DNA of 60,000 nucleotides, from NCBI RefSeq assembly GCF_964355755.1, contig NC_092677.1, forward strand, positions 5,711,001 to 5,771,000, in the 5' to 3' direction. The first letter of the stretch is position 1. Each line of letters starts with the position of its first letter. The notes beneath the pieces were generated by a model. That model was not told the DNA's origin. It saw nothing but the letters and a program-made list of their open reading frames with translations, and searched no databases. A program made the position numbers and the translations under genes. The DNA is from Antedon mediterranea (taxonomy: Eukaryota; Echinodermata; Crinoidea; Comatulida; Antedonidae). Positions 22,320 through 34,985 of the stretch are shown here, piece after piece.

Positions 22320-22846
22320 ATCTTACAGTGCATAAATTACTTTATATTCTAATGACCCAAGGACAGTTTATATACAGTAATTAATATGAAACCATAATTA
22401 TAAACAGAAACTATGGTGCTTGAATAATCTGAGACAAAAGTTTACACGGCACAACATAAGGTTTTGTTAACCTCTCTAATTTATGTTTAAATTAATAATA
22501 CTTATTATCATTTTTAACCATATACCGTAGCAATTTTGAGGATTCTTTTAAGACTAATTTAAATACAGGACAATATCATTATCATAATCACTATATTTAC
22601 TAGTAGTTATTGAATATGTTTCGTAGTTATAGTGTCACGTGCTTCATTTAACATATAGAGATAGAAGCGATTTCAGAATCATCCATAGTATAGAAAACAA
22701 CGAGGCAAATCATATTTCACTAACAAAGACAGCTGCACCATGGGGCATATACAACTGGAGGACACTCCTTCAGGTTATTTAAAGATGAACACTTTTTTTT
22801 TAAATATGCAATTATAATGTTACGTAATAGTTGTTCACTTTTAACA

Positions 22847-22960
22847 ACAAGGACATATACATGGCTGCAGTCGCGTGCTAAAATTTGAGTTAGTGTTTAC
22901 CGACCGACCAACCGACCGACATAGTGAGCTGTAGAGTCGCATTTACATGCGACTAAAAAA
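22847..22960 (+). repeat. Short element with AGTCGCGTGC ends and CCGA/CCAA core
   Basis: ACATGGCTGCAGTCGCGTGC, a short CCGACCAACC array, GACATAGTGAGCTGTAGAGTCGC and ATGCGACTAAAAA. It is closely matched at 31018-31172, where both arms (AGTCGCGTGC and GCACGCGACT) are perfect inverted repeats. A MITE-like or SINE-like short mobile element. Nothing else is recognised in 22320-22846 or 22961-23442. Confidence 0.6.
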
Positions 22961-23442
22961 TAAATCGGGAAAAAATGTACAAGAGTACACAAACAAACCA
23001 AAATATTTTGTTAATGTGGTATAACCATAAATGCAATTATTCTAATGTTCTATTTACAATGTAAAATAGAATAATAACTATTATAACAATAATTACCTGT
23101 ATGAACGATTTAAAAAGGTGAAGATGAATCGTCGGAAAAGTATTCTCCATGTTAAGGGTAATCTAATAATTTCAAAATCTTTCGCACAGGCGATGCACGC
23201 TCAAGCAGTGCGTCAAATAAAGTAAAGTTGTAATTGTGTGTACAATTTCTGTAGAGAACCAACAGTAATACAATAATAACAATTGTATTATTACTTCGTA
23301 ATGTATTATTACTGAAAGCAGTTCCCAGTGATTGATCACATTATTGAACTACTATCCTTGCCATTACCAAAAACAACGTTTATTCGACAGTGACTGACAG
23401 TGTGGTAAAAACGCACAATTTGAATATTCGTAACTAAAACCA

Positions 23443-26400
23443 ATATATAAATTTACGTAAGGGCAAAATTCGATAAATCGCGCGTTACATCTAGATACAA
23501 GATACAAGATACAAGATAACTTTATTGTCAAAATCGTTAACAATTTCGAGATATGTTTTGTACCTGAGTGGAATAAATAATACGATGTGATAACTATATA
23601 AATAAATACAAATGATACAAGTGACTATCTTGAAAAGTTTTTGTTAAATAAATTGCATGCTATGTACATTGGTGAAAATCTGAAACGGTTTGTGGATATT
23701 TTTCCTGTGTCCGTCTAACCATTCCTGATCTACTTATAATGATATCTGAATGTAATGGGTGTGATGGGTCTAGTATAATTGTGTCAAATTTCTTAAGTAT
23801 CAATATATTAAACATTTCATCTAAAGATTTCATTTCTACACCGATAACTCTGCTGGCCTTGTTTACTAATCTCTGAATTTGACTTTTACTGTTTACATTG
23901 ATATGAGAAAACCAAACAATAATACAATAAGAAATGATTGATTGAACAACAGAGAATAAAACATATGAATGAGATGAGAACTAACATTAAACCGTTTCAT
24001 TTTGTATATAAAGTACATTTTCTTATTAGCCTTGCTACGGAGTTCTTTAGTGTTGCTCTCCCAATTTAGTTTATTATCAATTATTAATCCCAAGTACTTA
24101 TGACTTTCTATTTCAACAATTTCATTATCGATTTCAATATTTACATGATTAGTTTTATTTTTCCTTCTAAAATCGACAATAACCTCTTTAGTTTTTTTGG
24201 CATTTAGTTCATGAAAATTTTGTTTACACCAGACTACAAAATGTTCAACATATTCATTAAACAGGGATGTATTATTATTTGAAATTAAACCAACTAGGCA
24301 AGTATCATCTGCAAACTTAACATTGAATGATTTACTTGGGTCAATATCACTATAAAAATCAGAATATAATGAAAAAAGTAAGGGTGAGAGAACGCATTCC
24401 TGTGGTGCACCTGTATTACAAGTTAACTGCTTAGATACGCTACCCCTAAACTTAAAAATCTGTGTTCTTTCATTTAAGAAATCAGAAATCCAGAGATTTA
24501 ATCGTGGATTTATTCCTAACTTTAATAATTTATCTGTAAGTAAATGAGGCTGAATTGTATTGAACGCTGCAGAAAAATCTAAAAATAATATTCTAGCATA
24601 GTTATTTGGATATTCAAGATGACCATACACCTTTAACTGCGTCAACTACGCCCCTTTTTTCCCTATAAGCAAATTGGTTGCTATCAATCTTACCCTTTGT
24701 CTAATTATTTAATATATTTTTTATAATTTTCTCAAAGCATTTCATGGAGATGGCTGTTAATGCCACTGGCCTATAGTCATTGCAAACAGTACATTTATCA
24801 TTTTTTGGAATCGGTCTGATAATAGCAGACTTCCAAAGTTTTGGTACATGACATACATCAACCGACCACTGAAATAGGTAATGAAAAATATACTTAAATT
24901 GAAAATAACAGGTCTTCAGAACTTTCCCTGAGATTTGATCTGGCCCTGTGGCTTTCTTTGACTTGACTTTTTTTAGGGTTTGTTCCACATCAGTTATATT
25001 AATTAGGATATTGTTATTTCCTTCTTCTCTGATTGAGCCCATAATATTTCATTTTGTTTTTCCCGTAAATCCGAAAAGTCACTTTTTTCAAAACCTGACA
25101 TAAAAAGTATTTAGGTTATCCGCTGTGAAGTCAGTATCCTTACTCTTATTTACTGCAACTTTGTAATTACCCGTAACTTTATTCATACTTTTCCAAACGT
25201 TCTTGATATCACCTGACTTAAATGTGTCCTCAATGTGTTTGGCATAGTTCTGCTTATCTCTTTTAATTACTCGTCTCACTTCTCTTTGTCTATTTTTACT
25301 GGCTTCGAAATCTCCTTGTTTAAAGGTTTCATATTTGTCTTTCATTAGTAATCTTAATTCCTTTGAAACCCATGGTTTATTATTTGCATAGATTTTTACG
25401 AATTTGATTGGTAAAAGGGTGTCCTCACAAAACTTAATATATGCTGAGCATCTTTCTACCGTGTCGTCAAGTGAATCGCTCTTAAACGTATCCCAATCTG
25501 TCCTATCAAAACAGTCCTCTAGATCATTTATAGCAACTTCTGACCATATCTTGACCGGTTTTTTAATGATGTTAAATTTTCTTAATTTCTGCTTATACTT
25601 TGGCAATAATTGAATAAGATTGTGATCCGATTTCCCAATTCCGTTTTTTGCTTTTGCTAGGTACGCATTCGGTATATTTCCATAACATTCATCCAATATG
25701 CTGTCTTTCCTCGTCGGTACCTTTACGTATTGATGCCAATGAGGTAGTGTTCTTTTAAGCATGCAATGATTGAAGTCGCCTAACACCAGCTTTAACGCAT
25801 CTGGTGACTGATCGCTCTCTAATAATCTCATTTCCTGTGCGATTTTTTCCCCTGCTTCTATACGACTTCCTTCTTGTTGAACATTTGCAACTGACACAAA
25901 GATCTGTGGTATTTCTCTCGGCAAGTAAAAAGGGCGTAGTGCAATCACAATGAATTCAACATCTTGACAGCAACTACCTTGATGTTGTTACACCAACGTG
26001 TGTTAATGTATGCACAGCGGGATGCACAGACACCACCGCCTCCCTCCTTTCCTGTAACATGGAGATCTCTATCTCCCCGCACGCATGAGAACCCATCAAT
26101 ACTGACATCTGCAGTGGTATGTTGGTCTTTAAACCACGTTTCGGTGAAACACAGTAAGCTAGATTCTCGGAAGTCTTGTAATGCCATACACGCTTCCAGT
26201 TGATCGAGCTTGTTACACAGGGATTGAGCATTTCTAAAAATAACAGTTTGGTAGAGGAAGACGATTTAATCGTCTGAGCCTTCCCTTAATTCCTCCTCTG
26301 CGTCCCCTTTTACGCGGCTTTGGATTGTAATTGAGATTTAGGTTGCTAGGCCCATCTGTGTTTGGATTTGGCCTTAATTGCAACAACTCCTCGCGGCTGT

Positions 26401-27770
26401 ATGTGATTTTTACGGGCTGGTGATTTCCCATCGCAGCTACCGGAACCATTATTTGGGCTGCGTAACTGCAGCATAATTCACTCGAAAAAAGAACAAACTG
26501 GTACAGAGCCATAGACTAATCATTTTTCTCCGATTCATATTCATGATTTACGTTGAAAATAAACACTGTGCAACACTTATAACAACACAAACGACATTTA
26601 GTGCAGATTCTACTTCAGCTACGATGTCGCATGTCTCGCACAGCGCCACCCCAACCATCTAGAATGTTTACTCGATGGTATATAAAGTTCGTTCGTACTT
26701 TCGGTACTGATTTTAACCAACTGATGTAACCCTGTTTACTAATTAAATTGAGTTAGATAATTGGTTCTTGACGATTAAAAGGAAATTACGTTCAACGATT
26801 TTCCCCAAATAGGGGTGTTTTCCGATCGTGGTATACACTGTCTAATGGATATAGGCCTTTGTCCATCTTGAAAAATACCCGCACACAATATTACGAGGAT
26901 GCTTCGCATTTATCTATCTCCTTCTACGATAATTGTTTTTAATAGCTGAAAACTGGTTGCACAGCTCGAGCACAGCATCATAATGTTGAAGACAGGCCGA
27001 TATTCTTTAAAAAAAATACTATTTTGATACATTTAAATTAATTTGGTTTAACACAAGTAGGTAAATTTATTGGCCCTTATGGGATCGGATAAACTTAAAA
27101 CCTTTAGATATAGTATTGCAATACTTTGACAATACTGTAAATAAGTATTAACCATTTTTGGTCGCCATTTGAATCGCAAATTTCATTTTTTTTACAAATA
27201 AATTTATTACTGTGAGTGTGGGTACGGTACTGTTAGATATGTAAACACATAGTATACAAATAAACTTTATTACTGACAGTTTCTTCTCACCGTTTGTATT
27301 AATTAATAATTACAAAAAATATAAACGTCGTAGTGGTGTATCGTTACATGTACTTTACTATTTCAATCGGCTATATCAGTGAGAGTTTTAACACAAAGTA
27401 TTAAATCGCAAATGTTCTACTGTATTAGTGGTATATAAGCCTACAGCATAAAACATGAAAACACATTTAGTTACTAAGTGGATAAAGAATATATTTAAAA
27501 ATTGTTCCTCTTTGTACCCATCCTCTTCCCCAAACCTAATTGCATACAAAACACATACATTGGGTTTATTTAAATGATTACAAATAACAATTTGAACTCA
27601 TATTTGTGTGGAAATTACTTCCGAAGGTGCTCATTTTTTGACTACATAAATCATCGTGTCTATTTATTCGTTTCTGTAAACGACAATGTATTATATAGTC
27701 CTGCTGAACGTACATTTGAAATCGCCAGTTCTTTTACGCTGAAATTACTGTGTATTCGAGAACCATCTAG
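23443..27770 (+). mobile_element. Helitron-like copy H5, split by a LINE and lacking its hairpin
   Basis: The 5' part (ATATATAAATTTACGTAAGG) starts at 23443 and resumes at about 26656 after a 3.2-kb LINE. The 3' end stops at GAGAACCATCTAG, missing the hairpin: the family sequence has CCATCT both before and within the hairpin, so a deletion between these short repeats explains it. Confidence 0.7.
23490..26655 (-). mobile_element. Non-LTR retrotransposon (CR1/L2/Rex1-like), near full length, decayed
   Basis: Minus-strand fragments in order: a basic N-terminal part (26512-26234; KRGRRGGIKGRLRR), endonuclease (26187-25945 and 25948-25088; CFTETWFKD, LVLGDFNHC, GKSDHNLI), and reverse transcriptase (25042-24701, KATGPDQISGKVLK; 24645-23893, FLDFSAAFNTI, NVKFADDTCLVG with the FADD catalytic motif). 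Frameshifts separate the pieces, so it is inactive. The 3' end has TATCTTG-type heptamer repeats (23493-23520). CATCTAGA flanks both ends as an 8-bp target duplication inside the Helitron copy H5. Clade assignment is by motif memory. Confidence 0.85.
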
Positions 27771-29224
27771 TTGGGTAAATTGTGGGAAAACCACAATGCG
27801 ACACCAATCACGATAGCCAAAATGCCTGCGTTTTTGCACAAAGGAGTACGTGGCATTTGCAATTGTTTTGACTCTACCGTAGAGTGTTCCTATAATTAAT
27901 CACATTTAAAGTCGAGAGTCGAGAGTCAGCGAGTTGCGACCTCCGCCATGATTAGTAGTGAGTCTAACATTAATGTTGTCAATTGTTTTAATAATAATGT
28001 ACCACGCATTTTAAAATTACATATGACCTGAAGTTATTTATTGTGTATTTACGATGGCGGATTGTGAAGATAAATACGGTGACTAAAGCCAGATTTTACA
28101 CGTACATCACGTTAAAATCACTGCATATCCTCCAAAATGTTAAACAGACAAACGAAAAGACAGAAAGACAATTCAATAAACCTAGTTGATTTTATAACCT
28201 TAAAAAAAGATATAAAATCATGAGATGTGTTGAATATTATTAATAAAGCTAGAGTAATTCTTATCAAATTGTATAAATCTATAAAAATCAACTGTAAATA
28301 CTTTAATTTGGAATTATTTTTATATTATTATATATTACATAGTACTTTTACTTGCATAACAACATTAATAAATTAATTTTATTTCACATTTTAATTGTAG
28401 CGTTGTAAAAACAATGACAATTACGAAATACTTGATGAAGATGATAACATTTGCGACTATTTAAGATATAATATTATTTGCTGTTGTAAGTTTTATAGTA
28501 AACTAATTTTATTACCGATTTAAAAACTATATTTTCGTCTGGCTATGCCGGAATAGCCTGGTTGCAGAACAATTAATATACACATTTGCGGGAAAAAAGT
28601 ATAGGAAATTTTGTTTTTTGGGTTATTCTTATAGAGTATACCATATAGAATGTCATAAAAAAAATCCCCATCCCAGGGTCTTGGGGAAAATTGTTTATGA
28701 CACTTTTAAATTTTGGCCTATATAACACACACAAATTCCTATTAACACACAACAATACCGTACCGTATATATAGGGGATAGAGAAAATCAATTAACGGTT
28801 TTTGTTACTTGCAGTTGTGTTTTAATGATTAAAATTAGTAGAGGCCTACCTTAATAACTACTTCTCATAGTAGTGGATGAATCAAGTCGATACGATGACA
28901 TCATCATGCCAGAATCCAATATGGCGTCCAATTTTGGGGGAAAAACAGGGTATTTCTAGACCCCCGCAAACCTCCAAAAAAACATAGCAAACCCCACCGA
29001 ACCAACATAAAAGTGATTGAATCATAGAGTGTACGACCCACTGGGTATGTCCATGTAAAAAAATATTAAATTTCTACTGTTAACTACTTATTTTGGGGAT
29101 AAAACATCATTTTTTGGTTAAAAATTAGATATCATTAAACAAAAATTATTATGTATGTTTTCTACAAATAAATGTATACACTGTATCATCAGAATCATTA
29201 AATTCTCTTTGTTACATATAACCA
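27771..29224. other. Intergenic AT-rich sequence between H5 and B2
   Basis: No complete gene. It contains GAGTCGAGAGTC direct repeats near 27910-27930, a short C-rich stretch near 28960, and one isolated exon-like segment (28401-28485, separate entry). The rest shows nothing recognisable. Confidence 0.4.
28401..28485 (+). CDS. Orphan exon candidate with NYEIL tyrosine motif
   Basis: A strong acceptor (TTTTAATTGTAG) and a perfect donor (GTTGTAAGT) bound 85 bases that read RCKNNDNYEILDEDDNICDY and further, acidic with a YxxL tyrosine. It resembles a receptor tail exon in style, but no partner exon was found on the plus strand nearby. It may be a relic of another receptor or a chance splice pair. 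Confidence 0.25.
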
Positions 29225-32200
29225 TCATGATATATTAATGGATCTCTTTTCTTTAGGAAGATTTTTTTTCTTCTTAATTTCTTTGTTAGAAATCAACTGC
29301 ATTCCAATGGTATAACCCTCTGTTTCTGAACCATAACTGTAAACACACACTATTCCTTCTGCTTCTTCTTTCCCTTCTTTTACACTGTAGTAAGCTAGGT
29401 CAGATTCTTCAGCATTCACTGGACCTAGTGTACATAACTGAGACCAGGATTTACAACCATTTTCACTTAAGTAAATTGAAAGATAGTTATTTGTTTTCTT
29501 TCCATGATTTGCCATTATTGTTGGATGACACCAACCTCCCTTTTTTGGTAAGGATACAATACCACCCTAGATAATAACAAAAAAAGTAATGTAACTATTA
29601 GCTCATATTAAAGGCAAATCAAAATGAAATTAACATACTTTGTTCTATTTTAGTTAACAATTTATCTGAAATTGATTGTTGTGGGCTAAGCTATGCAAAC
29701 ATTGTTTACTAAAGAATAATGACATTTTGAAATCCAGGATCAAATTAGAATTAGTGAATTTGTACTGGCTTATAGGGAATGGGTTTGCTGGGAAATATAT
29801 CTCGGTATATTTATTCAAAAATTCACATTTAAAAGTACATACATGGCCGGACATGGCTGTATGTATTACACATTAATAAAACAATTTTAACTATAGAAAA
29901 CACTATCAACTATATATAAATAATACAAGCAAAAAATAAATTAATTAAAGTTTGTTCAAAAGTTCAACCATAAAAGAAACTGGACTAGTCTGGAAACGTT
30001 TAGTTTTATAACTATAATTTTCCACTCCACAAATGAGGAATTTGCTTGGAGATGAGGGTGCTTGCTGACACCCGAGCTATACACACCCTGCCGATAGGAA
30101 TGCATAGTAGTACAGGTTAAAAATTGAAGGAATGCCATATTGCATAGTACCTGGCATTCAGGAATTGCTTCCTTATCCTTATCATTGACCAAAAACGAGT
30201 CCAATCCTGTATCTCCGGTTACATGTAAACGATGTTGGAAGTCCTCAGATAAACATCTGATGTAAACTTCATTCTTTGCTAATTCAACAACCTAATAAAT
30301 ACAGATTTTAATAATATGACAAAGTGACATTTAGAGTAGTCAAGTAAATGTGCGTTTAACGTGTGTTATATTGATATAACCAACGGCCTCGTAATCTTAC
30401 TTGTAAATGTCCAAATGTAGCATCTAATGTTATAACAGCAGTTTTTATTTTCCAGTTTTCGCCATCATCAGTACTTATCATTACTAATAGTCTTTCTGGA
30501 AAAAAACAACCCGAAATACAAATACCTTTATTTATCATACTTTGTTGACTGCTAATTATTATGTTAATTTAACGTGATACCGATATAAGTGTATCTCTGG
30601 GTGACAATGATGTCTTTTGTTGTGCAAATGAAGTTGTTACAATGATTAAAAGTGGCAGTACAATACAATACAATAATTGTTCTAAAAACCAACAATAAGA
30701 AATTAAAAAAAGGAACATATTGTAGTTGGTAATGTTCTTGTATGAATGTCTCCTCAATACATTATTATGCATACTCTCATTATTCACAGTCTTGCAAACT
30801 GCTGCAACAATCAATTTCCCAGAATGTAAGCGTACACCATTACTAAGGTCTGAAAAACAAAATATATTTTGCTATTAAATATAATATCTGAATTGTCATA
30901 TCATAGTTTGTTGTACAACCACAGTAGAAACATTTCATCGCAAGTTTTATATTTTTAAATGTATACCAGATACCACATGGTATTATAAACTTTCCTTCTC
31001 AATATGTTCTAAAAAGAAAACAAGGCCATATACATGGCTGCAGTCGCGTGCTCAAGTTAGTGTTTACCGACCAACCAACAAACCGACCAACCAACCGATC
31101 AACCAACCAACCGACCGACCTACCGACCAACCGACATAGTGAGCTGTAGAGAGACGTTGCACGCGACTAAAAAGTGTAGATTTAAATTATATTCATGTAT
31201 CATATTAATGGGTTTATAATCAAACAACCAATACGATCCAATTGAAATTATACTTACTTATACTATCCACTTGAAAGTCTGTTAAATCAAGTTGTATGTC
31301 AAATGGTCCTTTCCAATTCTCTCCATTATCATCAGATTTCATCCTTATCATCTTCCTTTCTTTTGTGTTGTTGTTTTGTTCAACACACATTAGAATCACC
31401 TTCCCGTTTTTTGTCACAATTGGTACTATATTCTGAAAGCTGTGTAGTAAATTGTATAAATACTATTATTAAAATCAGTCAAGGTCCAAACACACAATTT
31501 AAAAAAGTTCGGTAGGAAGTTTGGGATGAATGATTGGAATGAGAAATGGATGAGAAATTCTAATTACTGTAATGTAAAGTTACTTAATAATTTGTTTTTT
31601 CGTACACATTTTACTGGCATGCAACCCATGCAGATTAAACTTAAGTCCTGGTAGATAATTCAAACAAACACTCGAGTTCATTCTCCTCTTTCTTTCATAG
31701 GTGGGTATATACACAAGAGGCACTCTACCTCAGTTTCATCTCAATTATTTCCTCTTGCAATTTCTACCTTCTATTTTTGTGCTAGCTAAAATCTTTTGCA
31801 TGTACAAAAATAACTAACAAACACGGTTTTTGCCTCACTGCTTTTATCTGGGAAGCAACTAATACAATATAAAAGTTGCGTTTGACATTTTTTTTTACAT
31901 TCAGATATAAAGTAACCGCATTTCAGAACACGATAAATGTCGTTAGTTCTGTCCGTCATATACCAACTTAAAATGTATTCACATGTAGGCCTAAGTTAAG
32001 TCGGGCCTGGTTAGACTAACTATATATACACATTCCTTGAATTTAATTACCACTGACTATTATCCAGCTACTTTGCCAACATAGCATTTTTTTAATCAAT
32101 GTATTCATATCGCAATTACACACCTTGTATCCGTATATAGAATCAATTTTGGTTTTTGCCATTCAATGACACTGTTCCCATTCAATCTTCCTCTTCTCAT

Positions 32201-34671
32201 TATTACATCCAAATTGTTTTTCTCACAAAAGACAAGAAAATGAGAATTAAAAAATACTACTGCGAGATGTCTATAAAGCAAGAGAAAAACAAACTGTATA
32301 TTAACATCAACAACAACGTTTAAAATGAAGTGATTTTTTTTTACTATTAGCTGACATTGACAAAAAATTATTATATTGTCTAACCTCAACCTTGAAATTA
32401 AAAAAAAATCATTTCAGGTTCATTTTAAGTCGTTCTTTATAATTGTATTTACTTATTGTTTGCCAGTCTAATTGAAATGGTTAAATTTAAATCTAATACA
32501 ATAATGAAAAGGTATTTTGTCTGTTTTATAATATATTTTACAACATTTTATTTTTTTTAAATCAGTGTCCACATGTTTTGTTTGTTTATTTATTTCTGTC
32601 TTATGTCTCAGTATCACAGTACTATACAAAAAGAATCTTTTAAAAAAATGCTAATTTTAAAATAGGTGTACTAAGATAAACAACAAGAACACGATCAAAA
32701 AGATTTACGTATTTCAAACAAGGTTACAGCTACAATTTAGAGAATTTTGAGAAATAGTCACAAAACCTACCTGTATTTCTTAGCTTGTTCTTTATCATCA
32801 GCTGTGGTAAACACGTTCCCTAAAAAACGCCGAAAATATTAAATTGGGACAAAAAATTCACTTAATATTTTATGTGTAATGGTATCTACTGTCAGACAGA
32901 AAATGAATTACTGTGAATATTTTTAGATGATATAAACAATATTTGTCAACATACCACATAGTAAAGTTCAAGCTATCTTATTGGTTAAGTTCATTAGATA
33001 CAGGAATGCTTCGCAGATCATTCAATATTTTAAAATATTGTAGAAAAACAGATAGTATTAAAAATTGACTTACATTCTACATGCAAGTGGGCTGTTTGTG
33101 CATATATTTTCATAATTTTGCCCTTCATTATGTCTTGTATGGTTTTAAGTTCACATTTGTACTCTCCAGAATCAGTTACTGACACTTCATCAAACTCTAA
33201 GCTTGTTTCATTATGATTATAAGTTGCTTTACATCTTTCTGATATTTTTTCAATCTTCAGTTCAGATTTATCTGAAGAAAATATCAATTTGGGTTTACCA
33301 GCAATCGTCTTGTACCAATTGACCGTTTGTAGTTCTTCCTTGATTTCATACTTGCAAGTTAAAACAGCTTTTTTTCCGTCACTCACAAGACAGTCATTCA
33401 GTTTCATTTCTAAAAGTAGTGAAAACACACATTTTTTATGCTGGTCTTACAGTTTAATTATGAATTGTGAATTTGTAGAAGAGTATGATCTAAACATATA
33501 AATGTCCATCGACTTTTAGAAACCCATCAGTGTGATATGCCTACTGTAGCATATGTTTAGACACGTTTACGTTTATATTTTACAATAATACAGGAAAGTA
33601 ATACTGTACAAATTTAAATTACCTTCAAGAACTGTTAGCTGTGTAGTATCTTTCAGTATGTTTTCACCATCAACTGGCTTCACTTCACATTGATACTTGC
33701 CAACATCAACAAGTTTAACATTCTTTATCTTCAAAGACAGATTTTTTTTGTTTTGGTAACTTGTTACTTCAAATCTAGAATCTTTAGAACAATCCTCAAT
33801 CTCTGTTGTGCCATCTTCCTTAATCTTCTTCCACTTGTAATCTGTAAATTCCATAAATGCTGGTCCATATCTGCACTGCATTTCGAAATTACCGATACCA
33901 TTTTTTGTTGAGTACTTTGGATGTTGTATTTTAATCCCTTCAAATATATGAATTTACATAATTTGAATTACACAATGGTATTGTTGTTTCTTAAAAATGT
34001 AACGATTGCCGTTTATAATTTAAAAAAAAATTACAAATGAAAAGTAAAATTACATCTTTTATTAAATGTTAGCTGTGTAGTATCTTTCAGTATGTTTTCA
34101 CCATCAACTGGCTTCACTTCACATTGATACTTGCCAGAATCACCAAGTACAACATGCTGCATCTTCAAAGACAGAATGCTACTTTGGTAACTTCTTACTT
34201 CAAATCTGCCATCTTTAGAACAATCCTCAATCTCTGTTGTGCCATCCTCTTTAATCTTCTTCCACTTGTAACCTGTTAATGGCATATCTGATGGTCCATA
34301 TCTGCACTTAATTTCAAAATCACCGATACCATGTTCTGTCGAATACTGTGTATTTATCATTTCAACCCCTAAAGACATATACCATTAGGATAGACACACA
34401 ATGTTATGCTTTGGAATTGTCATTTTTGAAGAAATAATAAAGGAAACTTGGTCATCAAACTATATTTAAGTAGCATATTGATTTTGCAGTGATATTTTTA
34501 GTACTATAAATTGATTATTGAAAGAAAATTTAAACTCACAACAAACAGATACTTTGTTGACACCTTGACCCTGCTGTCTACTGCCCTCTATACTGCAGTT
34601 GTACTCTCCTGAATCAGATCTCACGAGATTAAAACATTTTAGGCTGATTCTTCCTCTACCACTTGTAACCA
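29225..34671 (-). CDS. B2: immunoglobulin-sialidase fusion protein
   Basis: Exons: 34540-34671, 34054-34368, 33623-33937, 33074-33409 (Ig), then 32771-32819, 32124-32270, 31258-31439, 30775-30849, 30401-30495, 30151-30291, 29225-29566 (sialidase-like). Phases agree at every junction, including the Ig-to-sialidase one. Ig cysteines: MKCRYGP-like, GKYQCEVK, GEYKCELK. The second half follows the NEU2/3/4 order: KKYR, VIMRRG, Asp box SDDNGENW, NGVRLHSGKLIV, Asp box STDDGENW, VVELAKNEVYI, PECQ/GGIVSLP, EESDLAYYSV, then stop. No transmembrane segment; the 5' end and signal peptide are not found. By hand alignment the nucleophile Tyr is Glu (EESDL), the partner Glu is His (GHLQ), and one triad Arg is Leu, so catalysis is unlikely. 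A sialoglycan-binding or decoy role is inferred. Confidence 0.75.
31018..31172 (+). repeat. Short inverted-repeat element with CCAA/CCGA core
   Basis: Perfect 10-bp arms AGTCGCGTGC (31042-31051) and GCACGCGACT (31159-31168) enclose a CCAACCGACC array and GACATAGTGAGCTGTAGAG. It lies in a B2 intron between two sialidase exons, and is the best-preserved of the three copies in the window. Confidence 0.65.
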
Positions 34672-34860
34672 CTGAAAACAAATTAAATGCAGACGTGTAA
34701 TGTGCTCTTTAATATTTTCGTTAATTTTGTTCACCATTAATTTGCTTTTTTGTTTCGTTTGCTGTTTCCTAAAGAAACAAATCATATGAAGTTTAAAGAC
34801 ATTTAGTATATTACTACAATCACAACTCATTATCTTTAAATAATATAGAGCAAAACTTAC

Positions 34861-34985
34861 TCCAGATAATTAGAGCAAAGTCGTAATTCAACGTTTTGAT
34901 CTTTTATTGGCTCATCCGGAATTTGGAATAAATTATTTAACAAATTAAATGGCTCAGTAGAAAGTGTTGATGTTTCACATACCAA
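34861..34985 (-). CDS. Possible upstream Ig half-exon of B2
   Basis: An open stretch before a perfect donor (CTGGA/GTAAGT) reads DEPIKDQNVELRLCSNYL, which could be an Ig strand B. It joins in frame to the 34540 exon only if that exon uses the inner acceptor TTACAAG (start 34661). The spacing between the two cysteines would be short for an Ig domain, and the acceptor upstream is weak. In block 1 the donor is mutated and the exon body is replaced by GA repeats. Confidence 0.3.
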
